This document shows positions 26,051 through 34,322 of a stretch of DNA of 37,490 bases, piece by piece. Source of the DNA: a virus. Position 1 is the first letter of the stretch; each line of letters starts with the position of its first letter. The notes beneath the pieces are model-generated. The model searched no databases and was not told the DNA's origin. It was given only the letters and a program-made list of their open reading frames with translations. The translations under genes and the position numbers were made by a program. The stretch covers positions 1-37,490 of IMG/VR virus record IMGVR_UViG_3300000353_000003; one strand, 5' to 3'.

Positions 26051-27052
26051 CTAAATGTCTGGGAAAAAAAAATCCACACCGACAGATAATAGAGCATTGA
26101 ATTTATACCCGTCTTCGGCAGTAAATTCATAATTCATATCAACATCTGGACTAACATCTAGTATTTTTCTACGAATAGTTAATGCATCCATAGCTGGCAT
26201 AGCATCAACAAATTTATTAATATAGGTTCTATCACTATTATTGTCGATTGATACAATATGTGATTTTAATTTTAACGTACTATATTCACTAAATTCTTGA
26301 TTAAACTCTTTTTTTAGTGCTTCTGCTTGTTGGTATAATATATTTTCTTCTCCTGAAGTCAATAATCTGATTTTAACATTTTTTTTACGCATTGGAAGTT
26401 TAAGAGTAAAATGTCCGTTTTCATCAGGTAATTCTTCTATTTTTTTATAACGTAATTTATTTAAATCTACTTTTGATTTAAAAGGTTTATTTTTTCTTGG
26501 GTCAGTTACTTGAACACTATATTCTGAACCATAACTTGAACTACGTAAGAATAATATAATAGCATTTCTATCACCTGCAAGTAAATCATCAATATTAACA
26601 CCTTTAGTTTTAATTTTTCTCTTTAATAATACATCTAAAACCGTACCGTTTTCAATTAAAGATGGTGTTGTAAGCAAGTCTTCATCTTTTGATGTCATGT
26701 ATTCAACTTTAACTTCACCTACACCATTTTTATTATATAAACCTTTTGATGGTAATTTAACAATTTCATATGATGTCATTAAATCAGGGTCGGTTTCTCT
26801 ACTCATAACATCTTGAAATTCTTTTGTATTATAATCATTTGCAGTAGGCATTGAAGCTGTTTGAGGTTCAGAAACAGGTGGGTTATTAGGTGTTGATTGA
26901 GGTTTAGACATATCAGGTGTTGCTGTTGTATCATCAAGAGGTAATGATTCAACAGATTCTGGTGATGGAAGAGTCCCTTCATCACGCATTTTCTTATATT
27001 TTTTCAATACATCTCCAATTGGTTCTCTTTTAGGATTTTCGTTGTTTTCCAT
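26051..27052 (-). CDS. Baseplate/tail assembly chaperone (T4 gp26-like)
   Basis: The first about 90 of 333 residues are a Pro/Thr/Gln-rich linker. A T4 gp26-type domain follows (YEIVKLPSKGLYNKNG, EYMTSKDEDLLTTPSLIENG, then AGDRNAIILFLRSSSYGSEY), as in the T4_baseplate family. A T9 run (complement of 26064-26072) is followed four codons later by the stop. It precedes the short chaperone frame and the tape measure. In many tailed phages the gene here makes a chaperone and a frameshifted longer form that wraps the tape measure during assembly. The gp26 relationship is good; the chaperone role is inferred from context. Confidence 0.72.
   Translation of the reverse strand: MENNENPKREPIGDVLKKYKKMRDEGTLPSPESVESLPLDDTTATPDMSKPQSTPNNPPVSEPQTASMPTANDYNTKEFQDVMSRETDPDLMTSYEIVKLPSKGLYNKNGVGEVKVEYMTSKDEDLLTTPSLIENGTVLDVLLKRKIKTKGVNIDDLLAGDRNAIILFLRSSSYGSEYSVQVTDPRKNKPFKSKVDLNKLRYKKIEELPDENGHFTLKLPMRKKNVKIRLLTSGEENILYQQAEALKKEFNQEFSEYSTLKLKSHIVSIDNNSDRTYINKFVDAMPAMDALTIRRKILDVSPDVDMNYEFTAEDGYKFNALLSVGVDFFFPDI
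26064..26072 (-). other. Slippery T9 run, candidate -1 frameshift site
   Basis: On the minus strand GGA is followed by nine T, then CCC. A -1 slip on T-TTT-TTT lets translation bypass the nearby TAG stop (26051-26053) and continue into the chaperone extension frame without another stop. Confidence 0.55.
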
Positions 27053-27090
27053 ATTTAAATTATAATTTTTTATATTTTATTATCATTTTT

Positions 27091-27100
27091 CATAAATACT
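27091..27100 (-). promoter_or_regulatory. Late promoter motif AGTATTTATG
   Basis: The minus strand reads AGTATTTATG, 38 bases before the gp26-like ATG at 27052. It is in the divergent region before the plus-strand genes. Confidence 0.5.
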
Positions 27101-27112
27101 ACAAAAAAAATT

Positions 27113-27141
27113 TTGTTCGTAATTCAAGAAATTTATTTTTT
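27113..27141 (+). promoter_or_regulatory. Possible host-type promoter for the phoH operon
   Basis: TTG (27113-27115) is followed after 18 bases by TATTTTTT (27134-27141), one base off TAnnTTTG. It is the best candidate in front of the plus-strand gene at 27214, leaving a leader of about 65 bases. Confidence 0.35.
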
Positions 27142-27213
27142 TACCGTATTAGCATATATAAGTGATTACTTTTTTATTATAAAAATTAACTAAAGAATTA
27201 GATTAAATAATAT

Positions 27214-28020
27214 ATGGGTAGAGATAAATATAAAGAAGATAGAGAATTTGAAGAAATAATTTCTGTAAATAGTGATATGGAAATTTCTAAAATAAAAAAA
27301 ATAATAAGTGCTTTATTACCTAAAGACATTAAAATAATTTCTAAAAATGAAAGTCAGAAGAATTTAATTAAATCTATAAAAAATAATGAAATTACGATTT
27401 GTGCAGGACCTGCTGGTACTGGTAAAACTTATGTTGCATTAGCATATGCGTTGAGTTTATTGAGAAAAAATAATAATCGATTTAAGAAAATTTATTTAGT
27501 AAAGTCAGTAACTACATTAAAAGGTGAAGAAGTTGGATTTATTAAAGGTGATTTAAGGGATAAAATAGACCCTGCAATGTGGAGTTTTTATATTAATATG
27601 GAAAAATTAATATTAGATAACACAATAAATTCATTAATTGAACAAGATATCATTAGACCATGCCCATTAGCATATATGAGAGGTGCTAGTCTTGATGATT
27701 GTATTATAATTGCCGATGAAATGCAAAACGTTACATTGGATAATTCCAGAACTTTACTTACAAGAATAGGTAAGAACACTAAATTAATATTACTTGGTGA
27801 TATTAATCAAATTGATATGAAAAATAAAAAGGAAAGTTCATTAGAAATACTATTAAATATTTTTGATGAAATTTCTAAAATTGGTGTTATTAAAATGTCG
27901 GAGGAAGACACAAATATTAGAAATCCTCTTATTAGTGTTATCGAAGATAAATATAATGAATATTTTGATAGTATTAATAAAAAAGAAAGAAATTATGCAA
28001 GACGATTATTAACTAATTAA
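27214..28020 (+). CDS. phoH: PhoH-like ATPase
   Basis: This 268-residue P-loop protein has Walker A GPAGTGKT (65-72) and Walker B IIIADE (164-169) followed by MQNVT, and SRTLLTRIGKNTKLILLGD (motif III region), matching PhoH/RNA-helicase-like ATPases common in large phages. It probably acts on RNA or nucleotide metabolism during infection. It is the first plus-strand gene, divergent from the tail genes, and is followed two bases later by the next gene. Family assignment is strong; role in the phage is not known. Confidence 0.88.
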   Translation: MGRDKYKEDREFEEIISVNSDMEISKIKKIISALLPKDIKIISKNESQKNLIKSIKNNEITICAGPAGTGKTYVALAYALSLLRKNNNRFKKIYLVKSVTTLKGEEVGFIKGDLRDKIDPAMWSFYINMEKLILDNTINSLIEQDIIRPCPLAYMRGASLDDCIIIADEMQNVTLDNSRTLLTRIGKNTKLILLGDINQIDMKNKKESSLEILLNIFDEISKIGVIKMSEEDTNIRNPLISVIEDKYNEYFDSINKKERNYARRLLTN

Positions 28021-28022
28021 TT

Positions 28023-28301
28023 ATGGAAGAAAAAATATTAGTGATTTATATTGGAGTTCAAGGTATAAGAACAGAAGATATTGAATACTTTACAAATAAA
28101 GTAGCAAAAAAAATCATTCCTTCAACATTTAAAGGTGAGGTAATTGTATTACCGATTCAATCATCTGATACGAGAATTGAATGTATTGAACCTAAATATA
28201 TTACAGATGATGAATTAATTAAAGAACATTCTGAATTAATGAAGGATTTACATAAAGAACTACATCATCAATTAAAACAAATGAAAGAAAATTATGAGTA
28301 A
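28023..28301 (+). CDS. Small hypothetical protein downstream of phoH
   Basis: The 92-residue protein begins MEEKILVIYIGVQGIRTED, has an alternating beta-alpha start and a charged, His/Lys-rich C-terminal helix (KDLHKELHHQLKQMKENYE). It starts two bases after phoH and overlaps the HAD-like gene by 8 bases, so it is part of this operon. No function recognised. Confidence 0.65.
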   Translation: MEEKILVIYIGVQGIRTEDIEYFTNKVAKKIIPSTFKGEVIVLPIQSSDTRIECIEPKYITDDELIKEHSELMKDLHKELHHQLKQMKENYE

Positions 28302-29031
28302 AAAAATAAAAATAGGTATTGATATCGATGAGGTATTGAGAGCAAAATGGTTGCAATTTGATAGATTTTATGTTCAGGAATTTGGTGAAGAAAATGTTCC
28401 TGAAGAACCATATGTATTTGATTTTTTTAATGAATATAAATGGGAAGATACTGTTGAAGAAATCAAAGAAATGCGTGAACCAGAAGACACACCAGAAGAA
28501 ATAAATCCAATTGACTATCAACTTGATGAAAATGGTGAAGCCCCTGCTGATTTTATGTTATATAAACCAACTGAAAAAATTGAATTAACAGCAAAAGAAG
28601 TTTATAATAGATTTATGTATGAAGATTTTCTTTTTGAAATTCATGGTGCTGCACCAAAAATGTATTCTCAATTAGATTTAGATGTAAATAAGTTTTTAGA
28701 AAAATATGAAAAAAGACTTAATTATACTGTGATGTCAGTTGAAAATAAATTCAGTATTCCACCTACATTATTTTTCTTAAGTAAGATTTCATGTAGATTC
28801 AAGAATTATAAATTTCTTAATAAAGCCACTGATATGTGGAAAGAAGTGGATGTTTTAATAACAACAAACCCCGAAATATTAAAATTAGGTGCGCCTTGGG
28901 GAAAAAAAATTATAAAATTAAAAAGACCTTATAATGAAAATATAAAATCAGGTTCTTTAGAAGTTCTACAAATTGCTGATTTAATTAATAATAAGGATTT
29001 TGAAAAAATAATAAAATATAAAAAGAAATAA
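28294..29031 (+). CDS. HAD-like protein resembling a 5'-nucleotidase
   Basis: The 245-residue protein begins GIDIDEVLRA, the DxD motif I of the HAD superfamily (D9, D11), and has a long inserted cap-like region. The C-terminal motif IV region reads DVLITTNPEIL, followed by GAPWGKKIIKLKRPYNEN, like NT5C-type deoxyribonucleotidases, but the usual two acidic residues are replaced by two threonines. That may weaken metal binding, so activity is uncertain. It precedes two glycosyltransferases and overlaps the previous gene. Confidence 0.6.
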   Translation: MSKKIKIGIDIDEVLRAKWLQFDRFYVQEFGEENVPEEPYVFDFFNEYKWEDTVEEIKEMREPEDTPEEINPIDYQLDENGEAPADFMLYKPTEKIELTAKEVYNRFMYEDFLFEIHGAAPKMYSQLDLDVNKFLEKYEKRLNYTVMSVENKFSIPPTLFFLSKISCRFKNYKFLNKATDMWKEVDVLITTNPEILKLGAPWGKKIIKLKRPYNENIKSGSLEVLQIADLINNKDFEKIIKYKKK

Positions 29032-29035
29032 TAAA

Positions 29036-30184
29036 ATGAGTGAAGAATTAGAAAAAGCAACAGAAAATGCTGAAGTTCAAAAAATTGAGAAAATAAAATC
29101 TAGTCTCGATAAATTAAAAAATAAGAAATCTAAATTCTTATTTGTAGTACCTGAATCACAAAATCCAGTTGCTAGTGTATATGAAATATATTTTCATGCA
29201 ACAGTTGTGAAAAATTTAGGTTATAAAGTAATTATAATGGTTGAAAAAGGTGATTATGTTGTACCTACTTGGATAGAGAAAGAACTTACCGACCACGAAC
29301 ATATGTCAATGGCAGACCCTAAATTAATGGTAGGTCCTGAAGACGTAATGGTAATTCCTGAAGTATATTCAAACATTATGGAACAGACAAAAAATCTACC
29401 GTGTTTAAGAATTGGTCTATTACAATCGATTGATTATATGACGAATTCTCTGATACCGGGTAGCGATTGGTCGTCTTTTGGAATTCAAGATATAATTACG
29501 ACTTCTCAAACACTTAAAGACTTATTTGAAACATATTATGGTAAAAATAGATATGATATAAAAACATATGATATCGGCATACCAGAATATTTTGAAAAAA
29601 CTGAAAAACCACAAAAACCTGTGATTTCAGTTATTGGTAGAAATGCTAATGAAATATCAAAATTAGTTAAATTATTTTATAGTAAATATCCTGAATATAA
29701 TTGGGTTACTTTTGATACTATGTTAACTAGAAGCAAACCGCCTCAACCAATGCGTAGAGTTGATTTTGCAAAAAGACTTCAAGATAATTTTGCTGCATTA
29801 TGGATTGATAGAATATCTTCTTTCGGAACATTTCCATTAGAGTGTATGAAGTCAGGTACTATCCCAATTTGTTTAAAACCAGATATAATGCCTGAATACA
29901 TGATTGAAAGAGATGATAATGGTGTGCCGACTAAAGCATTAGACGATGCTGGTATTTGGACTGAAAACTATTATGATTTACCAATTTTATTAGGTAATAC
30001 AATAACTAAATTTTTAGATGATGAAATTTCAGATGAAATTTATAATACTATGGATAAAGTAGTTTCTAAATATAATCAAAATAATAGTGAGTCTCAAATA
30101 ATTGACATCTATACGCAATTTACTAATAAGAGAATTGAATTAATGGAAAAGTCTCTAGAAACACCAATTACTGAAGAAAAATAA
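29036..30184 (+). CDS. GT-B type glycosyltransferase
   Basis: The 382-residue protein has a Rossmann start after a charged N-terminus (FLFVVPESQNPVASVYEIYF), a middle linker and a second Rossmann half (VISVIGRNANEISKLVKLFY) with FGTFPLECMKSGTIPICLKP, the donor-binding E-x7-E-like region of GT-B enzymes. It follows the HAD-like gene by four bases and precedes a family 2 transferase. Together they form a second glycosylation pair outside the main island. Substrate unknown. Confidence 0.7.
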   Translation: MSEELEKATENAEVQKIEKIKSSLDKLKNKKSKFLFVVPESQNPVASVYEIYFHATVVKNLGYKVIIMVEKGDYVVPTWIEKELTDHEHMSMADPKLMVGPEDVMVIPEVYSNIMEQTKNLPCLRIGLLQSIDYMTNSLIPGSDWSSFGIQDIITTSQTLKDLFETYYGKNRYDIKTYDIGIPEYFEKTEKPQKPVISVIGRNANEISKLVKLFYSKYPEYNWVTFDTMLTRSKPPQPMRRVDFAKRLQDNFAALWIDRISSFGTFPLECMKSGTIPICLKPDIMPEYMIERDDNGVPTKALDDAGIWTENYYDLPILLGNTITKFLDDEISDEIYNTMDKVVSKYNQNNSESQIIDIYTQFTNKRIELMEKSLETPITEEK

Positions 30185-30206
30185 TATTAACAAAAAAATA
30201 TATAAA

Positions 30207-31016
30207 ATGAATATATCAATAATTATTCCAATACATAAATATGATGAGACAGTAAAAAAATATTTAAGTAATGCTGTTGAATCAATAAAAAGACAAGAAG
30301 ATTTTAATTCAACAAAAGTTTTAATTGTTTCACCTAAAGAGGTTTTAAATCAAGTAATTCCTGAAATTAATAAAGAGGAAAATCTAAATATTAATTTTAT
30401 TGAAAATACTGGTGAGATAGATTATCAATCACAAGTTAATTTAGCTGTTGAATCGGTAGATACTGATTATTTTACTGTTCTTGAATTCGATGATGAACTT
30501 AGTTCAACATACATAAAGAATTGTGAAAAATATATTAAAAATTATCCCGAAGTAGATATATTTTTGACAATGATGATTGAAGTCAATGAAAAAAATGAAG
30601 GACTTAAATTAACCAATGAAACTGTTTGGGCACAACAATTTGTTGGTGAAAATGGTGAAATGGGTTATTTAAATATAAATGCTTTAAAACAATATACTGA
30701 TTTTAAATTAAGTGGTGCTGTCATAAAAAAAGATGAGTTTAAAAACATTGGTGGGTATAAACCAAATATTAAACTAACTTTTATGTATGAGTTGTTACTT
30801 AGAGCATTAAATAATGCATGTAAAATATTTACAATTCCAAAAATTGGATACAGACATCTTGCTACTCGTGAAGATAGTTTGTTTGGTAATTATCAGAAAA
30901 ACATGAGTATTGATGAAAGAAAATTCTGGTTTGAGACAGCGACAAAAGAATCTAATTTCATGAATGACAGACCAATTGATTTATCTAAATTAAAGAAATT
31001 TGTAATTGCAGAATAA
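30207..31016 (+). CDS. Family 2-like glycosyltransferase (GT-A)
   Basis: This 269-residue protein starts MNISIIIPIHKYDETVKKYL, typical of family 2 transferases, and has the metal-binding FTVLEFDDEL (near 92-101) and a later IGGYKPNIKLTFMYELLLRA acceptor-side region. It is separated by 22 bases from the GT-B gene. Donor and acceptor cannot be told from sequence. Confidence 0.75.
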   Translation: MNISIIIPIHKYDETVKKYLSNAVESIKRQEDFNSTKVLIVSPKEVLNQVIPEINKEENLNINFIENTGEIDYQSQVNLAVESVDTDYFTVLEFDDELSSTYIKNCEKYIKNYPEVDIFLTMMIEVNEKNEGLKLTNETVWAQQFVGENGEMGYLNINALKQYTDFKLSGAVIKKDEFKNIGGYKPNIKLTFMYELLLRALNNACKIFTIPKIGYRHLATREDSLFGNYQKNMSIDERKFWFETATKESNFMNDRPIDLSKLKKFVIAE

Positions 31017-31039
31017 CATTATAATTGAAATTATTATGA

Positions 31040-31792
31040 ATGAAGCAAAAAGATAAATCAAAACAATATTTTGGAGAAAAAGAAGAACAAGCGGTTATAG
31101 ATTATATTAATTCTGATTCGCTGGAAGAAAAAAATAAAATCTATAACGAAATATTGATTGAACCATTTAGAAAGATGATTCAATCAATATTAAGAAGATA
31201 TCCTATACATATTGGTAATTATGATATGGAAGAGGTTGAATCTAATGCACTTACTCACTTAATCGAACACATGATTAAGTTTAATCCTAATAAAATTACT
31301 AAGTCTGGCAGTAAAACTAAAGCGTTTAGTTATTGTCAGACGATTATTAGGAATTACTATAAAGACCATAGTAAAAAAAGTTATAATGAAAAGAAGACTA
31401 ATTTAAATTTTGACGATTATGTTGATGAGATTAATAATAATAGAAATTTCACTTATGAAATGGAATTAGAAAATCAACATCAACTTGAAAAATTAATAAA
31501 ATCTGTTGTTGATAAGATTGAAGATAAAATTGATAACGACCCAACTATGAAAAAAAATGAAATTTTAGTTGGTGATGCAATTGCTAATGTATTGAAAAAT
31601 TGGCAAATATTATTTATGGAAGATAGTCCAGATGGTAATTATGATAAACGTGTTACAAATAAGTTTGCTAAAAATAAAATATTATTGTATTTGAAAGAAC
31701 AAACTGGATTAAGTACTAAAGAAATTCGAATTGGGATAAAACCATTTAAAGAAATTTATTTTTTTGAAAAATTAGATTATATTGATGATTAA
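31040..31792 (+). CDS. 55: RNA polymerase sigma factor (T4 gp55-like, late)
   Basis: The 250-residue protein shows sigma-70 region 2-like order: ILIEPFRKMIQSILRRYP, DMEEVESNALTHLIEHMIKF, then KAFSYCQTIIRNYYKDHSKK, the helix that in sigma factors binds the -10 element. No region 4 is obvious, as in T4 gp55, although the C-terminus is longer than in gp55 (185 residues). It would redirect host RNA polymerase to late promoters, and the AGTATTTATA motif before the virion genes is the natural candidate target. It sits directly before the first plus-strand gene carrying that motif. Family call is good but not certain. Confidence 0.65.
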   Translation: MKQKDKSKQYFGEKEEQAVIDYINSDSLEEKNKIYNEILIEPFRKMIQSILRRYPIHIGNYDMEEVESNALTHLIEHMIKFNPNKITKSGSKTKAFSYCQTIIRNYYKDHSKKSYNEKKTNLNFDDYVDEINNNRNFTYEMELENQHQLEKLIKSVVDKIEDKIDNDPTMKKNEILVGDAIANVLKNWQILFMEDSPDGNYDKRVTNKFAKNKILLYLKEQTGLSTKEIRIGIKPFKEIYFFEKLDYIDD

Positions 31793-31808
31793 ATAAATTT
31801 TTAAAATT

Positions 31809-31818
31809 AGTATTTATA
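31809..31818 (+). promoter_or_regulatory. Late promoter motif AGTATTTATA (plus strand)
   Basis: This is the plus-strand copy of the motif, 18 bases before the ATG at 31837. It heads the plus-strand baseplate genes and lies just after the sigma factor gene. Confidence 0.65.
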
Positions 31819-31836
31819 TGTACTAAAACTATAAAT

Positions 31837-32220
31837 ATGGCTAGACCAAAACGTAAAAAATTAAAATTTGATGAAGATAGTGTAAATAAACTACTTCAAG
31901 AGATATATGATGAAAGTCATAACCAGAAAGCTAAAATAACAAGACTATTCACTAAATGGGAAACCAAGATTAAAGAAACTGGTGAAGTTGCAGCAATTGG
32001 TGACCAAATAGTAAAATTGATTGCTGCCGAAGCAAAAAATCAAGACCAAAAAATAATGTTACTCCGTTATTTAAAAGAAGTTGTTTTTGATAAAAAAGGT
32101 GATGGTGCAAATATAAAAGGTCAAACCAGTACTGAAGAAAAGGGTGAAATTAGTACTGAAAGAAGAAATGAACTATTAAATTTTGTTCATGATGAATTAG
32201 AAAACAAAGGAAAAAATTAA
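31837..32220 (+). CDS. Hypothetical basic protein, first plus-strand late gene
   Basis: The 127-residue protein has a basic start (MARPKRKKLKFDED), a helical middle (LLQEIYDESHNQKAKITRLF and a GEVAAIGDQIVKLIAAEAKN helix) and a charged tail. It is all-helical by appearance, with no catalytic motif. It is led by the plus-strand late motif and followed two bases later by a large virion-type gene. A small terminase-like or DNA-binding assembly role is possible, but only as a guess. Confidence 0.6.
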   Translation: MARPKRKKLKFDEDSVNKLLQEIYDESHNQKAKITRLFTKWETKIKETGEVAAIGDQIVKLIAAEAKNQDQKIMLLRYLKEVVFDKKGDGANIKGQTSTEEKGEISTERRNELLNFVHDELENKGKN

Positions 32221-32222
32221 AA

Positions 32223-33524
32223 ATGAGCATTGCTGGTGATAAAAAAAGTGTTTTTAATACAATTGGTTCTTATACTTCTTTAAATAACCAAAAAGAACCT
32301 GCATTACAAAATAATACTTTCTCGTCAATAAATAATAAAGATGATGGGTCAGCATTTATTATGGATGTTATGAAAACAGTTGCGGGAACTGCTGCAATTA
32401 AACTTGCTATTGGGCAAATGTTTTCGGGTTTAATTAAGGAAATAGAACCTAAATTAAAAACTACATTAAAAAAGCAATTTACTCAATCAAATGCAAGTCA
32501 AGAGTTTTCATCTGATTTTAAAAATAATGGTGTTACTACATCAGTAAAATCTATTGATAGTAAAAATAAATTAAAAGTTAATCCTAATTCAGCCAGTGGT
32601 AACCTAATCTATGGTTCGACATCTAATACATTTGATAGCACTGCATATGACGCAATTCAAAATTCAGGTAATTTTGAATCATATAATAATATGTCAATAA
32701 AATATATTGAAAATGATGACAGTTTTCAAATTAAACCAAATATTAATAATCAAAATGTTGGTGAATTTTTTAATGGTTTTATTGATGATACTGAAATATT
32801 AAATGAAAAAGAAATTATTAGTTCGGTAATGGATGGTGTTTATGGTACATTAGCAAGTACTGAAGGAAAAACTACCGACCAAATTTATGAAGAATTAAAA
32901 CTAGAACAATCACTAAATCAAGTTCTTGAAGGTAATGATTCATTTATTATTTCACCAGAAGACAATGATAATTTATTAAATCGAGCAAAAGAAATATCTG
33001 AAGGAATAATTAATTATGATATGGGTTGTGGTCTAATGCCTTCAACTTTAAATTTTAATGATTTTGATAAGTTAATAAAAAATATATCTGGGTCAACAGA
33101 CCCGTATTTTATTGGAGACCAACTTGAAAAAACAATTGATGAAAGTAGTTCTTCACCTGAAACAAGTAATGAAAATAAAGAAACAATTAAAGACGGTTTC
33201 TTTCAATTATTAATTAAAACATTTATATTAAAGATAACTGAAGCATTAACTGCTTCACCTCAAGTAATGGCATTATTTGCAATAATGAATGCTTTACAAG
33301 GCGGTGGTAGTTTATCTAATAATGCTGTAGATACAGTAAAAAGTTTTAAAACAGTAATTAAATGTTTATCAAAAGAAATTAAGACATTAATTGCATCGTT
33401 TTTATTTTCATTAGCAGTTTCTTTTATAATAAAATTAATTGAACCAGTAATAAAACGGATTATTAAAGAAAAGATTAATCAATATATTGACCTTTTAAAA
33501 AGTTTAATTCCCGTAAGTATTTAA
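32223..33524 (+). CDS. Putative virion protein with hydrophobic C-terminal helices
   Basis: The 433-residue protein is Asn/Ser/Asp-rich through most of its length, with a single CG pair (DMGCGLMPS) and a C-terminal region of about 100 residues containing hydrophobic helices (TFILKITEALTASPQVMALF and LIASFLFSLAVSFIIKLIEP). It may be a baseplate or membrane-contacting protein. No family recognised. It is in the late plus-strand operon. Confidence 0.65.
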   Translation: MSIAGDKKSVFNTIGSYTSLNNQKEPALQNNTFSSINNKDDGSAFIMDVMKTVAGTAAIKLAIGQMFSGLIKEIEPKLKTTLKKQFTQSNASQEFSSDFKNNGVTTSVKSIDSKNKLKVNPNSASGNLIYGSTSNTFDSTAYDAIQNSGNFESYNNMSIKYIENDDSFQIKPNINNQNVGEFFNGFIDDTEILNEKEIISSVMDGVYGTLASTEGKTTDQIYEELKLEQSLNQVLEGNDSFIISPEDNDNLLNRAKEISEGIINYDMGCGLMPSTLNFNDFDKLIKNISGSTDPYFIGDQLEKTIDESSSSPETSNENKETIKDGFFQLLIKTFILKITEALTASPQVMALFAIMNALQGGGSLSNNAVDTVKSFKTVIKCLSKEIKTLIASFLFSLAVSFIIKLIEPVIKRIIKEKINQYIDLLKSLIPVSI

Positions 33525-33536
33525 AAATTTAAAATT

Positions 33537-33710
33537 ATGATAGTAGACCAAAAATTAAACAAAGCATTTGTTGGAGTATATCTTATCGATGGTGATAAAG
33601 AAGGAACTCAATTAGCAACAACTTCAAAACCAAATTGGTTTAGAAGATTATTTACTAGACTATTCTTAGGATGGAAATGGATTAACATAAAAAAATTAAA
33701 AACAAAATAA
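33537..33710 (+). CDS. Small hypothetical protein (57 aa)
   Basis: A 57-residue frame starts MIVDQKLNKAFVGVYLIDGD and ends with a basic Trp-rich tail (KPNWFRRLFTRLFLGWKW, then INIKKLKTK). It starts 12 bases after the previous stop and ends one base before the next ATG. A partial late motif (AGTATTTAAA, 33516-33525) lies 11 bases upstream. Function unknown; the amphipathic basic tail might contact membranes. Confidence 0.6.
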   Translation: MIVDQKLNKAFVGVYLIDGDKEGTQLATTSKPNWFRRLFTRLFLGWKWINIKKLKTK

Positions 33711-33711
33711 T

Positions 33712-34119
33712 ATGGCAGTTGATTTTGGAAGTATTGAAGGAATTATAGGGGGATTTACTAAAGTATTGAGTCTTTCATCAATTGGAGGACCACCTTCAGT
33801 CCCTACTCCACTTATTTTGGTAGGTGTGCCTACTCGTTCAGGACTATCACCAACTAAAATTGCTTCTAATATTATCTCAAGAAAGTCTGAAGCAGGATTA
33901 CCTGTTGGTGTATTACCATCAGGAGATGTTAATCCTGATGAAATTATGGAACGAATTAGAGTTGAAGAAATAATAAAAGCAATACAACAAGATATGATTA
34001 TTAGTGTTGCCGTTCCACCGGGCATAACATTAACTGCAGCAGGAGTTTCGGCTGCAGGACCTGTATCGGTTTTCGGTTCAACAATAAAATTAGTTAAAGC
34101 ATACGGAATAGCTCAGTAA
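33712..34119 (+). CDS. Putative baseplate-associated protein
   Basis: The 135-residue protein is rich in Gly, Pro, Val and Ile, with short beta segments (GGPPSVPTPLILVGVPTRSG and VSVFGSTIKLVKAYG) and one charged helix (DEIMERIRVEEIIKAIQQDM). It shares TAATG with the next gene and is close to the gp5-like gene, suggesting a baseplate role. No family is recognised. Confidence 0.55.
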   Translation: MAVDFGSIEGIIGGFTKVLSLSSIGGPPSVPTPLILVGVPTRSGLSPTKIASNIISRKSEAGLPVGVLPSGDVNPDEIMERIRVEEIIKAIQQDMIISVAVPPGITLTAAGVSAAGPVSVFGSTIKLVKAYGIAQ

Positions 34120-34322
34120 TGGAAAATTTAAATAAATATAGCCCGATTCAACTTCAAAAAATGGGTAATGATATTAAAGCAAAACATGATGCTTTAAAAA
34201 AAGAAATTATTGACCATACATATGAAATGGAAGAAATTGAAAAAGAAATTAATATAAAGGTTAAATTATTAGAAGAACTTGAGAGTAATTATGTTATGAT
34301 TATTGAAAAATTAACTGAATAA
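34119..34322 (+). CDS. Small coiled-coil protein
   Basis: The 67-residue protein is almost entirely a predicted coiled coil (KKEIIDHTYEMEEIEKEINI and KLLEELESNYVMIIEKL). It shares TAATG junctions with the genes on both sides. It probably works as an assembly or bridging factor for the neighbouring baseplate proteins, but this is only context. Confidence 0.6.
   Translation: MENLNKYSPIQLQKMGNDIKAKHDALKKEIIDHTYEMEEIEKEINIKVKLLEELESNYVMIIEKLTE

Noticed and set aside
33696-34025. Minus-strand 109-codon frame opposite the Gly/Pro-rich baseplate gene
   Set aside because: It is a shadow frame: no start signal, and it spans the junction of two plus-strand genes.
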